Positions 24,679 to 33,717 of a stretch of DNA of 57,073 nt are shown here, in pieces. Made by a program: the position numbers and the translations under genes. This DNA is from Phycisphaerae bacterium (GTDB lineage Bacteria > Planctomycetota > Phycisphaerae > UBA1845 > JAFGLZ01). Position 1 is the first letter of the stretch, and each line of letters starts with the position of its first letter. A model generated the notes under the pieces. The model was given only the letters and a program-made list of their open reading frames with translations. It did no database searches and was not told where the DNA came from. The DNA is taken from the NCBI GenBank assembly GCA_016927755.1, contig JAFGLZ010000196.1, positions 1-57,073 of the forward strand. The letters run 5' to 3'.

Positions 24679-25982
24679 ACGGCAACGAGACGATAATCAA
24701 GGATCTCGAGCGGGCGATCGGCCCCGACCGCGTCCTGACGGATGCGACGGCCGAGGCGTACGGGGCGGACGGTTTCGCGCCGCGCGTGGCGGTGGTGCCG
24801 GAGGATCGCGCGCAAGTGGGCGAGGTGATTCGCGTCGCCGGCGCCGCGGGGGTGGGCGTGGTGGCTCGCGGCGGAGGGACGAAACTGGGCTGGCCGCCCG
24901 CGCCGAGTCGGGACGTCGTGGTGCTATCCACCGAGCGGATGCGGACGATCGTCCAGCACGAGCCGCGAGACCTGACGCTGACCGTCGAGGCGGGTTGCGT
25001 CCTGGGCGATCTCCAGACCGTGCTGGGCGAGCACCGTCAGCGGCTTTCGCTCGATCCGCCGCTCGGCGGGCGGGCGACGATCGGCGGGATCTGCGCGGCC
25101 AATGACAGCGGCCCGCTGCGACTGGGATACGGCGCCGCGCGCGACTTGATCCTGGGCATGGAAGTCATCGGGGCCGACGGCGTGGCCACGCGGGCCGGGG
25201 CCAGGGTGGTCAAGAGCGTTGCGGGTTACGACATGCACCGGCTGCACATCGGGGCGCTCGGCTCGCTGGGAATAATCAGCGAGGTGACGTTCCGATTGAC
25301 GCCGCTGGCGGAGATGCTGCGGCTCAACGTCGTGCGGTGCGGCGACGGGGATCGGGCCGAGGCGTGCATGGCGGCGATCTTCGCGGGCAGGACGCGACCG
25401 ACGATCATGGAACTGGTCACGCCGTTCGGTTACGGCGAGACGGTGGCGCGCGTCGGCGACGCGTTGATCGCGCCGAGCGGCTGGACGCTCGTGGTCGGCT
25501 ACGAGGACTGCCGGGAGGCGGTCGAGTGGCAGTGCGAGCATCTGGCCGCGTCGATGAAGGAGGTCACGGGTATCGGCTGCGTCGAGGTACTAGACGAATC
25601 GGGCTCTCGCGGTCTGCTGGAGGCGATTCGCGAGTGGCCGGGGCGGGAGGCGTGCATAGCCTTCAAGGCGACGATGAAGAGCTCGCAGATCGTGCCGTTT
25701 CACGCGTGGGCGGGCCAGAGCGGCTTTCGCCTCGTCTCGCACGCGGGCAGCGGCATCGCCTACGGTCGTTCGGACGATCCGGAGAGCGTTCGCGTCGGCG
25801 CCGACCTTGCGGCGGCGGCCGCGGACGGGGGCGGTCAGCTCAGGTGGACGGCGCTGCCGGCGGAGGCGGGGGTGCCCGTCTGGCAGCCGGCGCGGGGCGA
25901 TTTGCCGGTGATGAAGCGAATCAAGCAGGCGTTCGACCCGAAGGGCATCCTTGCCCCGGGGCGTTGGGTGGATGGGATGTGA
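24675..25982 (+). CDS. glcE: Glycolate oxidase subunit GlcE (FAD-binding)
   Basis: 435-aa second FAD-binding subunit. The PCMH domain has ARGGGTKLGWPPAPSRDVVV, SLDPPLGGRATIGGICAAND and the family-typical KSVAGYDMHRLHIGALGSLG. Compared with GlcD it lacks the GEHGIG active-site segment, as expected for GlcE. The C-terminus MKRIKQAFDPKGILAPGRW is conserved. The ATG overlaps the glcD stop (ATGA) and its stop overlaps the glcF ATG (TGATG), which indicates tight stoichiometric translation of the complex. Confidence 0.92.
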   Translation: MNGNETIIKDLERAIGPDRVLTDATAEAYGADGFAPRVAVVPEDRAQVGEVIRVAGAAGVGVVARGGGTKLGWPPAPSRDVVVLSTERMRTIVQHEPRDLTLTVEAGCVLGDLQTVLGEHRQRLSLDPPLGGRATIGGICAANDSGPLRLGYGAARDLILGMEVIGADGVATRAGARVVKSVAGYDMHRLHIGALGSLGIISEVTFRLTPLAEMLRLNVVRCGDGDRAEACMAAIFAGRTRPTIMELVTPFGYGETVARVGDALIAPSGWTLVVGYEDCREAVEWQCEHLAASMKEVTGIGCVEVLDESGSRGLLEAIREWPGREACIAFKATMKSSQIVPFHAWAGQSGFRLVSHAGSGIAYGRSDDPESVRVGADLAAAAADGGGQLRWTALPAEAGVPVWQPARGDLPVMKRIKQAFDPKGILAPGRWVDGM

Positions 25983-27280
25983 TGGCGCTTCGACTGGATC
26001 AGAAGCTATACGAGCGACTCTTCGACTGCGTCCATTGCGGGTTCTGCCTGGGCGTCTGCCCGACGTACGCGCAGCTCGGCGACGAGAACGATTCGCCGCG
26101 GGGGCGGCTGCACCTCATGCGGGCCCTGGTCGAGGGGCGGATCGAGCCGACCGCGTCGGTCATGAAGCACCTGACGCTGTGCCTCGACTGCCGGGCGTGT
26201 CAGGCGTTCTGTCCGTCGGGGGTCAAGTACGGCTCGATGATCGAGCAGGTACGAGGCGAGCTGGCCGAGCGGGTCGCGGGCGCCTCGAAGACGGTGATCG
26301 AGCGGCTGATCGATCGTCTGATCAACGACGTCTTCCCCGATCGGGATCGGTCGGACCGGCTGATGCTGCTGGCCCGGCTCGGCCAGGCGGCGGGGATGGA
26401 CGAGTTTCTCGAGCAGAGCGGCCTCCGCGACGTGCTGCCGCCGCAACTGGCGCGGCTTCACGCCATGCTGCCGAAGCTGGGCGACCGGCTCGAGGCGATC
26501 CCCGTCCACCTGAGGCCGACGTGCGAGATTCGCGCTCGAGTGGGCTTCTTCATCGGCTGCGTGAGCGAGTCGATGTTCGGCCCGACCAACCGGGCGACGC
26601 TGCGGGTGCTGCTGGCCAACGGGGTGGAGGTGTTCGCGCCACCGGCCCAGGTCTGCTGCGGCGCCATTCATCACCACAACAACAAGCCGGACGTGGCCAG
26701 GCAGCTCGCGCGGTTGAACATCGACGTCTTCGGGGCGATCGAGGGCGGCGTGGACGCCGTCGTGACGAACGTGGCGGGCTGCGGGGCGATGCTCAAGGAG
26801 TACGGCGAGCTGCTGGCCGACGACAGGGAATACGCCGATCGCGCCAAGCGGTTCGTCGAGCGCGTTCGCGACATCAGCGAGTTCCTCGTCGGGCTGGGCA
26901 TTCGTCCACCGACGCGGGCGATGAAGATGAAGGTGACGTATCACGACGCCTGCCACCTGGCGCACGCCCAGGGCATCACGAAGCAGCCACGCGAGCTGCT
27001 CAGGTCGATCCCGGGGCTGGAGATCGTGCCGCTGCCGGAGAGCGACATGTGCTGCGGCGCGGCGGGGACGTACAACCTGACGCAGCCGAAGATGTCGGAT
27101 CGCCTGGCCGAGCGCAAGCTGTCGAACATCGACAAGACGGGCGCCGGCGTCGTGGCGGCCGCGAACGCCGGATGCCTCCTTCAGATATCCCAACACGCGC
27201 GGCGGACGGGGCGCGACCTCCGCGTGGTCCATCCCATCGATCTACTCGCCGAGGCCTACGGCGACGACGGGTGCCTCTAG
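25982..27280 (+). CDS. glcF: Glycolate oxidase iron-sulfur subunit GlcF
   Basis: 432-aa subunit. Two 4Fe-4S clusters are bound near the N-terminus by CVHCGFCLGVCPTY and CLDCRACQAFCPSGVKY. Two CCG domains follow: IGCVSESMF with QVCCGAIHHHN, and YHDACHLAHAQG with DMCCGAAGTYN. It passes electrons from GlcD/GlcE to the membrane quinone pool. The true start is the ATG overlapping the glcE stop; a long in-frame extension into glcE is discarded. Third and last gene of the operon. Confidence 0.93.
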   Translation: MALRLDQKLYERLFDCVHCGFCLGVCPTYAQLGDENDSPRGRLHLMRALVEGRIEPTASVMKHLTLCLDCRACQAFCPSGVKYGSMIEQVRGELAERVAGASKTVIERLIDRLINDVFPDRDRSDRLMLLARLGQAAGMDEFLEQSGLRDVLPPQLARLHAMLPKLGDRLEAIPVHLRPTCEIRARVGFFIGCVSESMFGPTNRATLRVLLANGVEVFAPPAQVCCGAIHHHNNKPDVARQLARLNIDVFGAIEGGVDAVVTNVAGCGAMLKEYGELLADDREYADRAKRFVERVRDISEFLVGLGIRPPTRAMKMKVTYHDACHLAHAQGITKQPRELLRSIPGLEIVPLPESDMCCGAAGTYNLTQPKMSDRLAERKLSNIDKTGAGVVAAANAGCLLQISQHARRTGRDLRVVHPIDLLAEAYGDDGCL

Positions 27281-27310
27281 CCTGCCTGTCAGCGAACAGA
27301 CCGCCACAAT

Positions 27311-27347
27311 GGGTGGCCCGCCGCTTCAGCGGCGGGGGACTCGAATT
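27311..27347. repeat. Half copy of the 83-bp repeat, with hairpin
   Basis: The first ~37 bp resemble the left half of the repeats at 38521 and 56991 (GGGTGGCCC, then GCTTCAGC, then GGGGGAC). A perfect 8-bp stem (27317-27324 with 27329-27336) carries a TTCA loop. Stem bases differ from the other copies in a compensatory way. It follows glcF and could also act in termination. Confidence 0.6.
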
Positions 27348-27361
27348 CAACCCGAAGTCAA

Positions 27362-27415
27362 GTAGGGTCCGCCGTGCGGACCAGGCCACGAGAAGGTCCG
27401 CACGGCGGCCCCTAC
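27362..27415. repeat. 21-nt inverted repeat
   Basis: Arms 27362-27382 and 27395-27415 are complementary with one mismatch around a 12-nt loop. It lies in the 257-bp gap between glcF and the tandem membrane-protein pair. GTAGGG...CCTAC ends and a GCC-rich stem resemble dispersed planctomycete palindromes. Confidence 0.7.
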
Positions 27416-27537
27416 GATACTCGATCTGCCGCGACGTCGTTGCCGGGCGAACCGGCTACCCGTAGGATGCGTACAACCTTCCAGACCAACCGGCGCGAAG
27501 GCCTTTCCCATCCGCTCGCGGTTCCGAGGATCCGTTG

Positions 27538-29073
27538 ATGCCACTAACGACAGTAGCTCGGCTGGGGCTGAAGTTGGTTGGGGTGTACTTGCTTATCAGG
27601 GGGGGGATGGATTTCGTCTCGAATGGGGCGCCTCTCCTGATTGAACAGGGGTCGGGATGGCCAATCCGGGGCTGGATTGACGCGGCTTTCGGGCAGTGTC
27701 AGGCGGTGTTGCCGCCGCTCGTTATGGCCCTGAGTGGCGCTGTCATGCTGGGCGGCCCACCGTGGCTGCTCGCCAGGCTCGTCCCCGGCGGCCGGTCGGC
27801 TTGCACGGAATGCGGGTATTCGCTGGTGGGGCTGACGGCGCCGAGGTGCCCGGAATGCGGCACGCCGGTCGTGCTTCCCGGGAGCGCTCTGACGTTCGGC
27901 GACCGGGTCAGGCTGCAACGGCCGTTGGTCCGAGTGGTGGTCAAGCTGTTCGGTGTCGTCGTGATCGTCGTGAGCTGCAGCAACTTGATCTGCTGGCTCC
28001 TGTCAGCAGGACCTTCGCTGCGATCAGGGAGTTGGCGCGGCTCGGAGTACGTGATATGGCGGCTGGGCCTGGACTCATTGGTGCTTGCGTCGGGCTACTT
28101 CCTGTTGTTTCGCGCCGGCTGGCCGGTCATCAGCGTGCTACAGTGTGATTCCTTCGAGACGGGCGGAGCGGCTGATGATCCGGTAGGAGGCTTGTCGGGG
28201 CGGGAGATCTGGCGAACGCTTGCCCGGGGGCTCGTTTGTCTGACCGGCGTCTGCATGGTCATGCGCGCCGCTGACGCCATTGCGTGGACGGCACTACTCC
28301 TTCATCAAGGCCAGGAATCGCTGTTCTCCCGCTATGTGCCGAGAATCCTGGCATCGATCGCGCTACTGATCGGGGCGGTGTATCTGGTCGTCTGGCCTGA
28401 TCGGCTTGCGGAACGTGCCCTTGGCGTCGGACGCAGGCGAGGGAGCGGCTTGCCCGATGGCGACGATGGCGTCGGCGACGAGCCTCGCTCCTTGGCGAGA
28501 GTGCTCTTGGCGCTGCTGGGCGTCTACCTCCTCATCCTGACCGCATGGCATCTGTCGACCGATGTCGTGTACCTCGTCACGATGGGAAGTGCGGGCGGCG
28601 ACAGAGACTTCTGGCAGAAGCACCTTGCCATTGGCGGGTTCGTCTGTTCATGCGTGATGGGTCTGGCGGGTCTGTACCTTCTGTTCCGGGGGCGATGGGT
28701 GATCGAGAGAATGGTCCTCGGTGCGGGCCCGCCGTGCGGCGACGACGGGGCCAATGGAGGTGTGGGCGAGACTGTCCTGGGCAGATCGGGGCAGATGAGG
28801 CGGCACAAGGAGATCGTCCAGGGACTCCTCACGCTGCTGGGGATCTACTTCCTCGTGACTGGGGTGGCGAGCCTCTGCTATGCCGCGATCTGGGCCAGCA
28901 TGTTATTCACGAACGTGCAGTGGCGCTCACCTCTGTACATGAGCAACGTGTTGAGACCTGCGGTGAATCTCATCGTCGGAGGGTATCTCGTTTTCGGAGG
29001 GAGATGGTTGGTGGAGAGGCTGGTGCTGGGGGATTGGCCGGACTTGAGCGAGTGCGCTTCCGAGGATCAGTAG
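27538..29073 (+). CDS. Five-repeat polytopic membrane protein with internal zinc ribbon (copy 1)
   Basis: 511-aa protein made of five imperfect repeats of about 95 residues. Each begins with a helix of the type LxxLLGVYLLIxG and ends with a second helix plus GGYLVFGGRWLVERLV-like sequence (variants LSGAVMLGG, ASGYFLLFRAGWP, LIGAVYLVVWPDRL, LAGLYLLFRGRWVIERM). That makes about ten helices. Between repeats 1 and 2 lies a zinc ribbon, ACTECGYSLVGLTAPRCPEC (two CxxC). Linkers after repeats 3 and 4 are Gly/Asp-rich. No family was recognised. The last residues LSECASEDQ look like the degenerate start of the C-terminal ribbon kept in copy 2. ATG 27538; the TTG one codon before is less likely. Ends directly against the next start. 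Confidence 0.75.
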   Translation: MPLTTVARLGLKLVGVYLLIRGGMDFVSNGAPLLIEQGSGWPIRGWIDAAFGQCQAVLPPLVMALSGAVMLGGPPWLLARLVPGGRSACTECGYSLVGLTAPRCPECGTPVVLPGSALTFGDRVRLQRPLVRVVVKLFGVVVIVVSCSNLICWLLSAGPSLRSGSWRGSEYVIWRLGLDSLVLASGYFLLFRAGWPVISVLQCDSFETGGAADDPVGGLSGREIWRTLARGLVCLTGVCMVMRAADAIAWTALLLHQGQESLFSRYVPRILASIALLIGAVYLVVWPDRLAERALGVGRRRGSGLPDGDDGVGDEPRSLARVLLALLGVYLLILTAWHLSTDVVYLVTMGSAGGDRDFWQKHLAIGGFVCSCVMGLAGLYLLFRGRWVIERMVLGAGPPCGDDGANGGVGETVLGRSGQMRRHKEIVQGLLTLLGIYFLVTGVASLCYAAIWASMLFTNVQWRSPLYMSNVLRPAVNLIVGGYLVFGGRWLVERLVLGDWPDLSECASEDQ

Positions 29074-30756
29074 ATGCCGCTAACGACGACAGCTCGGCTG
29101 GGGCTGAAGCTGGTCGGCGTGTACTTGATTATCAGGGGGGGCATGGACTTCATCTCGTATGGGGTGCCGTTGCTGATCGAGCAGGTGACGATATGGCGCT
29201 CCTGGGGCGGGATTCCGGCAGTTTTCGGGTACTGCCGGGCTGTGTTTCCACCGTTGCTCATGGCCCTGAGCGGCGTTCTCATGCTGCGCGGTTGGCGGCG
29301 GTTGCTGGGCAAGCTTGTGGCCGGCGGTGGGTCGGCCTGCCCGGAATGCGGGTACTCCCTGGTGAGCCTGACGGAGCCGAGGTGTCCGGAATGCGGCACG
29401 CCGGTCGTGCTTCTTGGGGCAACTCCTACTTCTGACGAGCGGGTCAGGCTGCAGCGGCCGTTGGTCCGAGTGGTGGTCAAGCTGTTCGGTGTCGTCGTGA
29501 TCGTCGTGAGCTGCAGCAACCTGGTCTACTGGCTCCTGTCGACGGGACCCGTGCTGCGATTCGGAAGCTGGCGCGGCTCAGAGTACGTGATATGGCGGGC
29601 GGGCCTGAATCTGGTCGTGCTTGCGTCGGGCTATCTCCTGCTGTTTCGTACGGGGTGGCCTGTCATGAGCGTGCTGCAGCGTGATCCCTCCGAGAAGGGC
29701 GGAGCGGTTGATGATCCGGTAGGAGACGTGTCCGAACGGGCGGTCTGGCGAACGCTAGCCCGAGGACTCGTATGCTTGCTCGGCATCTGCCTGGTGATGT
29801 GCTCGATTGACGCCATTGCATGGACGGCATCATTCCTACGTCAAGCGCAGAGACCGCTGTCCCCCCGTTACGCGACGAGGATTTTGACATCGCTCGTGCT
29901 ACTGATCGGAGCGGTGTATCTGATCGTCTGTCCCAATCGCCTTGCCGAACGTGCCCTCGGAGGCAGACGCAGGCGAGGGGCCGGCGAAGGCCGGCGGCAA
30001 TGCCACTCGCTTGGCAGTCTGAAGGACGTTGCCATGGAGAACAGCTTGGCCGGCGGCGACAGTTCCGCTGGCCACGAGCCTCGCACTCTGGCGAGAATAC
30101 TCTTGGTCGTTCTGGGCGGCTACTTCCTCATCACGGCGATGTGGTATCTGTGCTATCTGTGGCCCAATACCGCATCCCTCATGACAGCGGACAGGTACTT
30201 CTGGCAGAAGCACCTTGGCATTGGCCAGCTTGCTTACTCATGTGTAGGGGCACTGGTGGGATTCTACCTGCTGTTCCGCGGAGGATGGGCGATCGAGAGA
30301 CTGATCGTCGGAGCGGGTCCATCGCGCCGGGATGACGGGTCGAATGTCGATGTTGACGGCACCGACCCGGGCAGAACGGGGCAGGTGAGGCGGCACGAGG
30401 ACACCGTTCGGGGGCTGCTCACACTGGCGGGGGTATATCTCTTCGCGACGGGGGCGGCAGCGCTCTACTATGCTGCGACTTGGGCCGTCATCCTCTCGAC
30501 GGACGAGCGGTACCGGTATGCTGACTATATGAGTCTCGTCATGGAACCTCCGGTGAATCTCATCATCGGAGGCTATCTCGTCTTCGGCGGGCGGTGGTTG
30601 CTGGACAAGTTGGTGGCGGCGGATCGGCGGTACTGTCTTGAGTGCGGGTGTGAGGTGAGGGAGGCAGGCGCGACGTCGTGCCCGGAGTGTGACGCGCCGC
30701 TCGAGGATTCTGGGGCAGGGCGATTTGCCGCGCGGGCGAGTGGTGAGCGTTCCTGA
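29074..30756 (+). CDS. Five-repeat polytopic membrane protein with two zinc ribbons (copy 2)
   Basis: 560-aa tandem paralogue of the preceding gene, starting immediately after its stop codon. It has the same five two-helix repeats, the same internal ribbon (ACPECGYSLVSLTEPRCPEC) and an extra C-terminal ribbon (YCLECGCEVREAGATSCPEC). An 81-bp stretch at 29440-29520 differs from 27904-27984 by one base, far more alike than the rest, so exchange between copies or strong constraint is likely. The family is unrecognised. The ribbons suggest a cytoplasmic zinc-binding face. The pair is probably one transcription unit. Confidence 0.75.
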   Translation: MPLTTTARLGLKLVGVYLIIRGGMDFISYGVPLLIEQVTIWRSWGGIPAVFGYCRAVFPPLLMALSGVLMLRGWRRLLGKLVAGGGSACPECGYSLVSLTEPRCPECGTPVVLLGATPTSDERVRLQRPLVRVVVKLFGVVVIVVSCSNLVYWLLSTGPVLRFGSWRGSEYVIWRAGLNLVVLASGYLLLFRTGWPVMSVLQRDPSEKGGAVDDPVGDVSERAVWRTLARGLVCLLGICLVMCSIDAIAWTASFLRQAQRPLSPRYATRILTSLVLLIGAVYLIVCPNRLAERALGGRRRRGAGEGRRQCHSLGSLKDVAMENSLAGGDSSAGHEPRTLARILLVVLGGYFLITAMWYLCYLWPNTASLMTADRYFWQKHLGIGQLAYSCVGALVGFYLLFRGGWAIERLIVGAGPSRRDDGSNVDVDGTDPGRTGQVRRHEDTVRGLLTLAGVYLFATGAAALYYAATWAVILSTDERYRYADYMSLVMEPPVNLIIGGYLVFGGRWLLDKLVAADRRYCLECGCEVREAGATSCPECDAPLEDSGAGRFAARASGERS

Positions 30757-30966
30757 GGGTGTTTTGGGGAGAGGGGACGCAGATCGTGGGTGGGGCTCCT
30801 CTGTCCGCTCTCACCCGGCGCAGGCGGCGGGGCTAACCCGGTCGATCTGCAGACTGGAAGCCTGCCTTACAGACGTGGCAAATGCCCGTACCGTGGTCTA
30901 GAATGAGGCGGGCGAGTCGGTCTTGATGATCGATCGTCTGGGCGGGCCGATGGGAGTTGGCTTTCG

Positions 30967-32223
30967 TTGATCGACATCAGCGTCCTTTATTGCGGGTACG
31001 AATCGCCGTCGACGCCGCATCGATATGGTCGGGCGATCGGGCGGGACGTGCCTTGCCATCAGCGGATGGAGGTGGCGACGTCGGCGATGGACCGCCGGCC
31101 GATCGTCGTGTGGAACATCACGCGGACGTGCAATCTCAAGTGCGTCCACTGCTACAGCGACAGCGAGGCCAAGTCGTACGAGGGCGAGCTCTCGGGCCAG
31201 GAGGTCCGCCGGGTGCTCGACGATCTGGCGGCGTTCAAGGTGCCGGCGGTGCTCTTCTCGGGGGGTGAGCCGCTGATCCGCCCGGACCTCTTCGAGCTGA
31301 TCGAGTACGCGCGGGGCAAGGGCCTGCACGTCGTTCTCAGCACGAACGGGACGCTGATCACGCCGGAGATCGCCTCGCGTTTGGTTGACCTGAAACTGGC
31401 ATACGTGGGCATCTCGCTGGACAGCGCCACGCCGGCGGTGCACGATAAGTTCCGCGGGACGCCGGGTGCCTTCGAGCGGACGATGCGGGGATTTCGCAAC
31501 TGCGTCGAGGCGGGACAGAAGGTCGGGCTGCGGCTGACGCTCTCGCGTCCGACGTTCGAGAACCTCGACGGGGTGTTCGACTTCATCGAGGCCGAGAAGA
31601 TCAATCGGGCGTGCTTCTATCACCTCGTGCCGACGGGGCGGGGCAAGGGCGTGTTGGACCTGAGCCGCGCCGAGTCGCGTCAGGCGATGGACACGATCCT
31701 CCGCCGCACGCGAGACTTCCACGAGCGCGGGCTGGGCATCGAGATCCTGACGGTGGACAACCACTGCGACGGGCCGTACATGTTCCTGAAGATGAAGGCG
31801 GCCGGGGATCAGCGGGCGTATGATGTGCGCGACATGCTGGTCTGGAACGGCGGGGGGCTGTATAGCTCGGGCGTGGGGATCGGCTGCATCGACTTCTACG
31901 GGAAGGTCCACCCGAACCAGTTCTGGATGCACTATTCGCTGGGCAACGTTCGGGACCGGCCGTTCAGCGAGATCTGGCAGGACACGTCGGACGATCTGAT
32001 GGCGGGGCTGAAGGATCGGCTGTCGCGGCTCAAGGGTCGGTGCGGGTTGTGCAAGTATCAGTCGCTGTGCGGGGGCGCGCTGCGGGTTCGGGCGCAACTG
32101 ATGACGGGCGATCCGTGGGCGGCCGACCCGGCGTGCTACCTGACGGATGAGGAGATTGGCTTGAGGCCGGAGCAGGTGGCGGAACTGAAGGCCAAGGGCG
32201 AGTATCATCTTGCGGATGGGTAG
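30967..32223 (+). CDS. ahbC: Radical SAM/SPASM protein, AhbC-like (12,18-didecarboxysiroheme deacetylase)
   Basis: 418-aa radical SAM enzyme. The N-terminus MIDISVLYCG, then STPHRYGR, matches the start of AhbC/NirJ-type heme-pathway proteins and fixes a TTG start (GGGAG ten nt upstream). The radical SAM cluster ligands are Cys55, Cys59 and Cys62 in CNLKCVHC. SGGEPLIRPDLF and STNGTLI are the SAM-binding motifs. The C-terminus has SPASM-type Cys (CIDFYGKVHPNQF, CGLCKYQSLCGG) for an auxiliary cluster. In the siroheme-dependent heme route AhbC removes acetate side chains; AhbA/B/D are not in the window. A peptide-modifying SPASM enzyme is the alternative, made more tempting by the PqqD-like domain encoded next. 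TAGAAT at 30899 is a possible -10. Confidence 0.75.
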   Translation: MIDISVLYCGYESPSTPHRYGRAIGRDVPCHQRMEVATSAMDRRPIVVWNITRTCNLKCVHCYSDSEAKSYEGELSGQEVRRVLDDLAAFKVPAVLFSGGEPLIRPDLFELIEYARGKGLHVVLSTNGTLITPEIASRLVDLKLAYVGISLDSATPAVHDKFRGTPGAFERTMRGFRNCVEAGQKVGLRLTLSRPTFENLDGVFDFIEAEKINRACFYHLVPTGRGKGVLDLSRAESRQAMDTILRRTRDFHERGLGIEILTVDNHCDGPYMFLKMKAAGDQRAYDVRDMLVWNGGGLYSSGVGIGCIDFYGKVHPNQFWMHYSLGNVRDRPFSEIWQDTSDDLMAGLKDRLSRLKGRCGLCKYQSLCGGALRVRAQLMTGDPWAADPACYLTDEEIGLRPEQVAELKAKGEYHLADG

Positions 32224-32474
32224 CCGCGGAGCACGGACGCGCGAGGGTGGCGTGGATCAACGGAGTGGTGCCCTGGTTTCTTTGCATGGGCACAACGCGG
32301 TCATCTTCCGGGACGCGTTGATCGCGGATCACACGGGGCCACCTGGTGCTTTTCCGACGCAGGCCACTCTTGTGGGGCAGCCGCTTGCCACGTTGCCAGG
32401 CGGCTTGCGCTATGACGGTGGACCCGTGCCACTCGCCTCCGGGGCTGTGGCGCTAGACTGAAAGAGGGGTTGCG

Positions 32475-33701
32475 GTGTCCGACACGCCAATCGAACGACC
32501 GAAGCTGAGACCATCCATTGACGTAGCGCCGGTCGAGCAGGAGGGGCGGCAGATGCTCGTGCTGTTCGACCGCGCGGGCTACGCCGCCGGTAACCTCGGT
32601 CTGACGCAGGGGGCGTTCGCCGTCTGCACGCTGATGAACGGCGAGAACACGCTTGACGACATCCGGGAGATCTTCGCCCAGCAGTTCCGTCAGGAGCTGC
32701 CGGCCGTACAGCTCGTCGAGATCCTGAATCAACTGGACCAGGCCGGTCTGCTCGACAGCCCGCTGTTCCAAGTCCGGTACGAGCAGCTCGTCGAGGAGTA
32801 CCGACAGGCGCCCGTGCGCCCGTGTCGCGACGCGCCCGAGGACGGCGAGCTCGGACAAGTTCGAGCGGAGCTCGTCGCGATGATCGGCCAAGGGCAGGCG
32901 AGCAGCGACGGCGCCCGCGTGGTCGGCCTGATCGCGCCGCACCTGGATTACGAGCGCGGCCGGCCGTGCTACGCCGAGACCTACGCGCAGCTTCGAGGTC
33001 AAAACGACATCGATCGGTTCGTGATCCTGGGCACGAATCACTTCGGGCGATCGCCCTCGGCCGTCTGGACGGCGAAGGACTACGAGACGCCCCTCGGCGT
33101 GGTCGAGACGGACCGGGCGTTCATCGAGCAGCTACAGCGGCGGTGCGGTGCGAACCTCGGCAAGGACGAGCTGGACCACCTGAACGAGCACTCGGTCGAG
33201 CTACAGGCGACGATCCTGCAGGCGATCCACGGGAAGGGGCCGGTGAAGATCGTCCCGATCCTCTGTCCGGACGTGTGCGGCCCGGCGGGGTTGGATTCGG
33301 CGGACGGCAACGGCGTCGGGCTTGCGAGGTTCGCCGAGGCCTTGGCGGAGGCGGTTCGCGAGGCGCCGGGGCGGACGTGCGTGATCGCGGGTGCCGATTT
33401 CAGCCACATCGGTCGCCAGTTCGGCGACGACCGTGATCTGGACGAGGCGTTCCTGAAGGAGGTCGAGGCGGCCGACAAGGCGGTGTTGGCTCGGATCGAG
33501 GCCGGCGACCCGGCGGGGATGATCGAGGAGCTCCTGCGGACCGACAACGTCTACCGAGTCTGCAGCGCGGGCAGTCTGTACGCCCTGCTGCGCGTGCTTG
33601 CGGGCGCGACGGTGCGGGTGCTGCGATACCATCAGGCCGTCAACACGGATGAAGACACCGGGGTGACGTGCGCCTCGGCGGTGCTGACCACCGACGGTTA
33701 G
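32475..33701 (+). CDS. amrB: AmmeMemoRadiSam system protein B (Memo family) with N-terminal PqqD-like domain
   Basis: 408-aa protein from a GTG start with GAGGGG upstream. Residues 1-110 look like a PqqD-type winged-helix recognition domain (TLMNGENTLDDIREIF, then LVEILNQLDQAGLLDS). Residues about 150-405 are a Memo domain with metal-binding IAPHLDYERG, VILGTNHFG, EHSVELQATILQ, ADFSHIG and a late CSAGSLYALL. Memo proteins are distant relatives of non-heme dioxygenases and in bacteria are found with AMMECR1 and a radical SAM partner. Only a radical SAM gene (251 bp upstream) is present here. The gap holds no other ORF or clear promoter. Function unknown. Confidence 0.85.
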   Translation: MSDTPIERPKLRPSIDVAPVEQEGRQMLVLFDRAGYAAGNLGLTQGAFAVCTLMNGENTLDDIREIFAQQFRQELPAVQLVEILNQLDQAGLLDSPLFQVRYEQLVEEYRQAPVRPCRDAPEDGELGQVRAELVAMIGQGQASSDGARVVGLIAPHLDYERGRPCYAETYAQLRGQNDIDRFVILGTNHFGRSPSAVWTAKDYETPLGVVETDRAFIEQLQRRCGANLGKDELDHLNEHSVELQATILQAIHGKGPVKIVPILCPDVCGPAGLDSADGNGVGLARFAEALAEAVREAPGRTCVIAGADFSHIGRQFGDDRDLDEAFLKEVEAADKAVLARIEAGDPAGMIEELLRTDNVYRVCSAGSLYALLRVLAGATVRVLRYHQAVNTDEDTGVTCASAVLTTDG

Positions 33702-33717
33702 GAGAGAGACGCGCTTC

